From assembly GCF_000003605.2 (NCBI RefSeq), contig NW_003117443.1:61571-102610 (forward strand): 41,040 nt of DNA, in the 5' to 3' direction. The position numbers and the translations under genes were made by a program. The notes under the pieces are model-generated. The model was not told the DNA's origin. It saw only the letters and a list, made by a program, of their open reading frames with translations, and did not search any database. Source of the stretch: Saccoglossus kowalevskii. Lineage: Eukaryota > Hemichordata > Enteropneusta > Harrimaniidae. Position 1 is the stretch's first letter. Every line of letters begins with the position of its first letter. Positions 35,490 through 41,040 of the stretch are shown here, piece by piece.

Positions 35490-36556
35490 AAACATGTCTT
35501 TAATTTCAACATAGACTTATTTTGAATTGAAAAATGTGTTAATTTAACTTCCATGTTCAGCTTTTTTGGTATACAAGAAATACATTCTAAAAAGCTGCAT
35601 TTCATTGCTTGCAAAATACAAGTTCTAATTTCTGCTTTACCGATCTTCAGAAATACACTGACTTGCAAGTTCTTAATATGAGTCAAAGGGGTGGTAGTAT
35701 GGTAATTCTTGAAATAAATGGATTGGTTCTGTTCCATTGCAGGACGTATTGGGAACCGCACACAGGAGGATTCGTTCAGACAGCTGACCGAGGAATATTA
35801 AATCTTTGTTTAACAACATCATACCAGCTGGAGTAGATGTGATTTACATAACCCATCGGTCGACAGTGTATTTTGCAGCAGTAACCTGTTTGAACGCTTC
35901 AATGTGGCTCAACTTTACTTTTCCCACTAGGGGAGTAGTGTCGGTTATGCTCACTTTGATGGCACGAATGCTGTTGAACTTATCAGACAGAACTGATTTT
36001 TACTTTGGTGTAATTTCAGTTTAATTTCCAATACGTTGAGAAAATATTTTGATTGAAAGAATATGTCTTCCTGTGTATTCGCCAGATCATGTCGACTGTC
36101 TTACTGCATGGTGTATACACGTATATGACTCCAGGTTTGTGACATTAATTTTTTCAGTGGTGTTCTCAAATATCCATTGCTTTGGCGTCTTATAACTAAA
36201 TAGCGTTTCGATCGTAGTTCTTTTGAGATATAGGTGGGAGATGCATCTGAAATCTGGTTTCCATTCAGGTACAAGTCGATTTGATCGAAGAGTGAATGCA
36301 AAGTTCACGGGCGCTACAGCAGCATCCTCAGCCAATTTTCCCTGTTGACATTTGTGACTTAATCTTGATGTACAAAAGTGTATAACCGATATTGATGTAG
36401 TCCAGCTGAAGGTCTCACGATGGGACCATCAGCTATATTCGTAAGTGGGTTTACCCGTAACTTCTTTTTTTTAATATTTGTCTGTGTCAAAGGGATAGTA
36501 AAGATATCGGATTCCGTCTTGGCGCATTTGCAGAAATGATCAAGTACAAATGCCAT
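35490..36556 (-). pseudogene. Polinton major capsid protein, broken
   Basis: N-terminal MAFVLDHFCKCAKTESDIF and VNPLTNIADGPI come from 36556 onward. HSLFDQIDLYLNGNQISDAS follows near 36300, then EIKLKLHQSKNQFCLIS at about 35981-36030 and an FKNY element near 35700. These occur in the same order in the double jelly-roll capsid proteins of Polintons (C. elegans F54H12.2-like). At least four frame breaks and internal losses make it non-coding. The 3' end runs into the Penelope-like fragment. Confidence 0.75.
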
Positions 36557-36559
36557 AAT

Positions 36560-36862
36560 GTTCAGTCGAGATCTTCTCCTCTTCTTAGCCTTGTAAAAAG
36601 TGGTCTTCTTCTTTTTGATGACGCTTCCACAACCCATTTGAGAGGATCTTCTGAATAAATGTTCTCACACCAAAGTAGTAATTTGATGACCGACAGTCTT
36701 TGCTCTACCCGAAGTGTCATTTTAGAAGTTTTCTTTTGTACAACATCAACTAGAATACCCAAACCGGCATCGAGTGCTGGTTATACAACAGCTTCCAGGC
36801 CTTTGGTTTATAGAGGCACTGCCAATCTTGCCGGTCCAGGCAACATGCTTCCTATTCCATAA
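36560..36862 (-). pseudogene. Polinton small basic protein (GxGIGS-type, pVI-like position)
   Basis: Begins with a GYGIGSML phrase, has LDAGLGILVDVVQ, and ends in the lysine/arginine-rich KKKKTTFYKAKKRRRSR (in the frame at 36637-36359). Small proteins of this kind sit between penton-like and capsid genes in Polintons. One or two frameshifts and stops are present. The functional name is tentative. Confidence 0.55.
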
Positions 36863-36869
36863 CCATTTT

Positions 36870-37430
36870 TACATCCTGATTCATGCAGTAGTTTCCCCAA
36901 GTATGTAGTGTAAGGTAGATGTCTGTTCATTTGACATCTGAATCAGGATAAAGTATGGCTTGTTGTAAGTGTGATTGATGTTATTATCACGGGTTCCGTC
37001 AACGTGTTCAAGAGGTACTGAGATGGCAGCAACCATTTGGTGTTTGACTATGTTGCAATACACGTAGAGGGAATACAAAATTCTAATGTTGAACTAATGT
37101 GTGTTGTATTCGTAATCAGTGTATTTGTGGGAAATAACAGTTTAGCCTGTTCACCAATTAAGATTACAACACGCTCATTCAACCACAACTGTCACAATCT
37201 TTGAATCACAATCTTCCGAATAGCATCTAAAATTATATTGATCGAGTAGTAGTAGGTTGGATTCAATTTCAGATCTGTGTAATCTCCAAAACTGGGTAAG
37301 GCTTTGTAGATCCTATTTTGTTCATGTACGACGTTGTTCCATGAATTTGGATAGTGGGTGTGAGCCAATGCTACTTCCTAATTGCCATCTGTCGAAAATG
37401 TTCTCTGTAGTATTTTGTCAATGTGTTGTC
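36870..37430 (-). pseudogene. Polinton penton-like minor capsid protein
   Basis: Early part: EVALAHTHYPNSWNNVV (about 37325-37385), like the 'WEVAL.EI.YP.SW.N' block near the start of Polinton minor capsid proteins. Late part: LYVYCNIVKHQMV and GTRDNNINHTYNKPYF (36881-37078), like its C-terminal jelly-roll end. Frameshifts separate the two. Attribution rests on remembered family motifs. Confidence 0.72.
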
Positions 37431-38065
37431 TGGCCTTCATGCTTCTCCTGCGAAACACTTTCTCCACAATGTACATTGCATCATCTTCCTTTACATAGAT
37501 TTTTCCGTTGTAATCAGAAATTCAATAAATGTGCGTGTTGAGACGTCCAGCGACTGTGAATACCTGAGTTTATGTCACTGACCTTTTTCTGCTTATTGTA
37601 CATAACAAATGAGTTTTTTTTTATGCTTCTGTGATAGGTTGTCGATATCGTACCATATCGTACTATATTGTGAAATATCTGAACGTTTTCCCCTTGATGG
37701 TTCTTTTGTACCTACAATGCTGGCTTTAGTCTCATTGCCGGTAGTAAATAACTGTCTCCGCTCTTCGTGTAATTTTGGAAGAGTCTGTTGGTCAATTCCC
37801 TTACTCTGTCTGCGTGAAAAACTGTGTGTATTTTCCAAAATGCCTCGACCAAACTCGCTCTACTTTACGACAAAAGCATATTTAAAAAAGACGTCAATAC
37901 ACATCATACACTTGTATCGTTCATTATGTCTGAATATCAAGGAGAAATCACATAGATCAGCCTCCCACTGCTCTTCCACTTGGAAAATTACCTACCTTCT
38001 TTAAAGGAGCATCTAGTTTGTTTGTGCAGGGTGTATGCATCCTGTTTACTCAACCACTTCCTCAT
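37430..38065 (-). pseudogene. Polinton retroviral-type integrase
   Basis: Starts at an ATG (38065) with WLSKQDAYTLHK, the usual N-terminal phrase of Polinton integrases. The catalytic core follows in shifted frames, with a WEADL-like strand near 37965, CIDVFFKYAFVVK near 37895, and FTTGNETKASIV (37770-37730 area). This is the second-acid region, whose glutamate-bearing continuation is damaged. A chromo-like C-terminal DDAMYIVEKVFRRR lies at 37435-37490. The intact enzyme inserts the element into host DNA. Confidence 0.8.
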
Positions 38066-38189
38066 GCACGTCTTGGTTATTTTTTGCTCGTTTTGTCTCT
38101 TTTATGGCAGCAAATTTAAACCTCCATAAGCCCCTTCAATGACAGCGTCACCAGTGGGTGATTGCCATGAGGTTCTTGCGTGGTGTTAG

Positions 38190-38580
38190 TGAAGGAATTT
38201 AACATTTCCGGGGTACAATTGCTTAAACAAGAAAATGTAGTGCATGTTGAGACTGATGGCTCTTGCAATCGATTGCCTGCCCTAATGAAAGAGATTTCGT
38301 AAAATCAGTATCATTCATAGGTTTCAATGGTGAGATCCCTTTGTGAAAAACCGCAGAACATCAGATTATCTATCACCACAATGTTTCTGCCAATATATTG
38401 TGATATGGCTACGATAAAATTAGTTTGAGGCACTTCCTTCATTTCCACATAGGCCGACTGAAACTTACTGTCACACCAATAGAAGATGATATACGACAGT
38501 TGTATTATGATGCTGTCACATTGTTCTAATATATGTTGGAAAGGTCTTCCACACACAAGAGAGGCAAATGGGTATTTCAT
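38190..38580 (-). pseudogene. Polinton packaging ATPase (A32/FtsK-like), P-loop lost
   Basis: The 89-codon frame begins MKYPFASLVCGRPFQHILEQ, has YIIFYW, and contains a Walker B-like strand NIVVIDNLMF. In the family the hydrophobic strand is followed by a GxxGxGKT P-loop; here CG runs straight into RPFQHIL, so the nucleotide-binding loop is missing. The second Walker B acid is N. After a frame change the C-terminal RAISLNMHYIFLFKQ motif appears at about 38220-38266. The intact protein pumps or packages DNA into particles. Confidence 0.75.
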
Positions 38581-38849
38581 TCTTGCATCTGATGATATGA
38601 AAAGACCTAGCTTGTTATCACATTTTTTACCATCATCAATATAAGCTGGAATATGAATATGTCCATTTTAGCAGAGCCTATGTCAATGATATTGTCAAAG
38701 TTATAATGCATGAATGGAGGCTAACCATTATTTTCAAGTTGATTTCCGTGATTGAGAGTGAACCCGTTAACTTTGCTTTGAAAATAGTTTGTTGTTCGCC
38801 TTAAAAAGTAGAACTGTTATATAAATCTTCTTGGAGGCAAAACATCACA

Positions 38850-39010
38850 CTTTAGTTATGACTGTTGGGTGCCCAACTGGATATCTCAAAGTCTTTTTGA
38901 TCTATGGATAGATACTGCATAAGTCAACATACTCTATCTTTTCACCATCCTTGATCTTGTAATACAGACACAGGGCATTCGTACGTGTCAGCATCTTTAT
39001 TCAATGTTTT
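38850..39010 (-). pseudogene. Polinton DNA polymerase B fragment (palm motif A)
   Basis: Minus-strand reading gives RTNALCLYYKIKDGEKIEYV followed by DLCSIYP (38905-38925), which fits the DxxSLYP catalytic motif A of protein-primed family B polymerases. A stop comes directly after, then RYPVGHPTVIT in the same frame, a block expected just downstream. Intact polymerases exceed 1,000 residues; only about 50 remain. Confidence 0.78.
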
Positions 39011-40100
39011 TTTCATATTCCCTCAAACCTTGTAAATAGAAGTGTGCATGGAATCATGGGAAGAAACGGTGTGTATTGCCATGTGACTGTCATAAAAGTG
39101 ATTGACAGGTCATAACTGTTTACAACTCTGGAAGGATAATTGGAATCTACCAGGTGTGCTTGTGATTTACATAAAAAGGATGTTTACGATCTACTAACTC
39201 GCCTACGTGAGTGCCTGCATGTCATTGTGAAACAGCTGCTGACAAGACTACATTGTGATTGGCTCCTATGGAAACCCAGGTGGTGTACCTGAAACTTCAG
39301 TCATCATTCTGTGAGGCGGTTTTAGTTCGAATAAAGGTAATATAAGTCGATCGATACTGATATCATGCTTGAGTTGTGTGAAGAGGATCGAAATATAATT
39401 TCGAAAATCGTGTTATTTTCGGGACATTTCGATGTCATGGTGTCAACGCTTTCCTACCTTTGCCTTGTTATAGAGGGCTGTAAGCCAATTTTTGAGGCTA
39501 TATATCACGAAGATAACGTTTGAAAAGTTTCATCATGAATGAAGATAAAAAAGATTTTGGTGTCGAGCAAATATGCATTTGTTACATCCCCTGGAATAAC
39601 CTGTATAATATGTCGTTGTGTACCAGGGGGGAGTTGCATGACACGATTGGTTGAAATACTCGTCTCATTTGCATAAATTAATATTCATGAGCAATGAAAA
39701 ACTCGTCTTTTCAGTAAAATTGTGCCAAAATGCTTTCCGATAGCATAAATGTTAGTTCTAAATTGATTGATTCTATCGTTACGAGCTGAAAAAATAATCG
39801 GAAAAATGATGTAAAGGTAATTTTTGAGACACGTTTTCGATCAGACTCCAGCTAACTATTGAAAGTAAACACAGGTTTTCTCTTTACCATAGCAAGTTAT
39901 GAAATTCATGGAGAATGCAGAGGCACGTTTATATTTCACTCTAGTACTATTGCTCAAAATTGCTCAAAATTTTTTTGGTGACTTTTATCAGTGACAAATT
40001 ACCTAATTAGTATGCATTTCAATGAACCACAGTGTGTGTGTGCATGCGCAGTTTGAAATGGAACAGATTTGAACGCAATAAAATCACGCGTAGAACTCAG
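39011..40100. other. No gene recognised
   Basis: Contains an ATTTGCATAAATTAATATTC stretch near 39670 (an octamer-like word) and CCAAT-like gattggct near 39260, but no coding sequence that supports a promoter call. Confidence 0.35.
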
Positions 40101-40114
40101 GCTCCAGCAACAAA

Positions 40115-40591
40115 TTGTGGCGTCAAACTGGTTGTCGGTTGAATTGTTTTGAAATAGACATAATTTTGGAGCCTGTATTTGTCTATGAAATGTTTCTAAG
40201 TTTTGTTGAGGATTATTCTGTAAAGAAATGGCTGAAATTATTTTATCTGTTCGTAAACGGGACGTTGTTGCTTGACGATGGGCTACGGACGACTGACGTC
40301 GAAACGTTCCATTCAGATCAGATGGCGCCCTCTCGTGCCAATCCCCCCCCTGTTGTGTACATTAAGGTGAAGGGGTTGTCACCTGCGATCGCGCGGGAAT
40401 TGAGTCCCAAGCGACAATCTTTGTATCACACTCTCGCTTCCACTCGCATACTTTGTCGGTGCGACCGGTCCAATAAACAGACGTGTAAGCAAGTTTCGCC
40501 TCTACTCAGCAACTTCGCGATTTGTAAGCAACTTCCTCGCCGACTTAGTAATTTCCGTGCATACATGCATATATATCGCGGCGTATACTGA
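40115..40591 (+). CDS. Hypothetical 158-codon open frame, uncertain
   Basis: The longest plus-strand frame, in a locally GC-rich stretch (40250-40580). It begins in AT-rich sequence (GCRLNCFEIDIILEPVF) and then has a proline-rich NPPPVVYIKVKGLSPAIARE part. The end carries two similar phrases, LLSNFAICKQL and RLSNFRAYMHI. No known domain, signal or splice context. It may be a 5' exon with its CpG-rich flank, or chance; real translation is unproven. Confidence 0.2.
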   Translation: MWRQTGCRLNCFEIDIILEPVFVYEMFLSFVEDYSVKKWLKLFYLFVNGTLLLDDGLRTTDVETFHSDQMAPSRANPPPVVYIKVKGLSPAIARELSPKRQSLYHTLASTRILCRCDRSNKQTCKQVSPLLSNFAICKQLPRRLSNFRAYMHIYRGVY

Positions 40592-41040
40592 ATCATTGAT
40601 GGGTGTTCATTGATACATGAAAGGGAAACAAAAAATGAACCGATTACCTTCGTTTAATAGTAGAGGACACATAGAGATCGTCCTTCGTTGTCTTTTCGTT
40701 GCCATGGGTCTTATAAACTGAATCAGCACATACACTTACACTCGACGTTTACAGCGTATTTTGGATATAAAGAACTCAATGAACTTCATAGTGTTTGTTT
40801 TCATAGATAGCCAAAAGCCATTAAAGATTATCTCGAGACATTGAAAACAGTGTTTTCTAGCAACATGGAATTATTATGACCATGTATATTTCACTTCGCC
40901 AGCAGAAAATGTAATAATAATCAAAATAGCACAATTTAACCCAAATCACGAACATTTTGGAACTATTATATAATAATGTATTACTATGTTATCGGTACAA
41001 CTCGGGGGATATTTTCTCCCTTGTTGTTGGAACCATTCCC
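40592..41040. other. No gene recognised
   Basis: AT-rich tail of the window without an open frame, repeat or RNA gene that I can support. Confidence 0.4.

Larger units (their letters stand above)
35490..39010 (-). mobile_element. Polinton/Maverick remnant, broken
   Basis: Six Polinton-type coding remnants lie on one strand in the order PolB, packaging ATPase, integrase, penton-like protein, small protein, major capsid protein. Each is recognised by short motifs and each is frameshifted or truncated. The element is far shorter than a complete Polinton (usually 15-20 kb), so most of PolB and the protease are gone. Terminal inverted repeats were not found. The capsid end adjoins the Penelope-like fragment. 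Confidence 0.8.

Noticed and set aside
37609-38004. 131-codon plus-strand frame
   Set aside because: Antisense shadow of the Polinton integrase, which carries the recognisable motifs on the minus strand.
39660-39700. Octamer-like ATTTGCAT as a promoter element
   Set aside because: No coding or snRNA sequence at a suitable distance; AT-rich context makes the word likely by chance.

Overview
The window is animal nuclear DNA: AT-rich, with intron-containing genes bounded by GT-AG sites and many degenerate eukaryotic mobile elements (LINEs, a Penelope-like element, a Polinton/Maverick remnant, short TIR elements). The element mix and the repeat-rich introns suggest a marine invertebrate, perhaps a hemichordate or similar deuterostome. 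That placement is inference; no species-diagnostic gene is present.

The main content is a head-to-tail, minus-strand array derived from one gene family whose predicted product resembles GDP-fucose protein O-fucosyltransferases (POFUT/PF10250-like). One copy looks intact. Exon 1 (30075-30191) encodes a signal peptide or signal anchor. Exon 2 (27697-28778) encodes a stem of three nearly identical 40-residue repeats and the start of the catalytic domain. Exon 3 is at 26301-26472. Exons 4 and 5 occur twice, as a proximal pair (23046-23169, 21899-22044) and a distal pair (20872-20995, 19978-20123). The two pairs have identical lengths and phases, so either completes a 546-residue protein. A decayed second copy lies at 16562-19103. 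An intact but orphan exon 1 lies at 1424-1534. A fourth copy of the intron-1 sequence, without an exon, lies at about 30780-32230.

Layout: 1-350 is short TATACG-rich sequence. 350-1700 holds intron 1, exon 1 and promoter of the leftmost family member. 1830-2170 is a tandem repeat. 2898-2999 is a short TIR element. 4665-6850 is a dead LINE with a long (TTTA)n tract in its 3' part. 7100-14500 has no recognisable gene. 14505-15255 is a second LINE 3' fragment. 15534-15850 holds a duplicated module. 16562-30370 is the fucosyltransferase-like array, with an intronic minisatellite (22120-22910) and unidentified intronic ORFs (23575-25187). 32714-33044 is a clean 331-bp TIR element with a 6-bp target duplication. 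34720-35430 is a Penelope-like fragment. 35490-39010 is a broken Polinton on the minus strand in the order PolB, ATPase, integrase, penton-like protein, small protein, major capsid protein. 39010-41040 has no recognised gene.

All gene models come from reading splice sites, frames and internal comparison by eye. No database search or transcript evidence was available.
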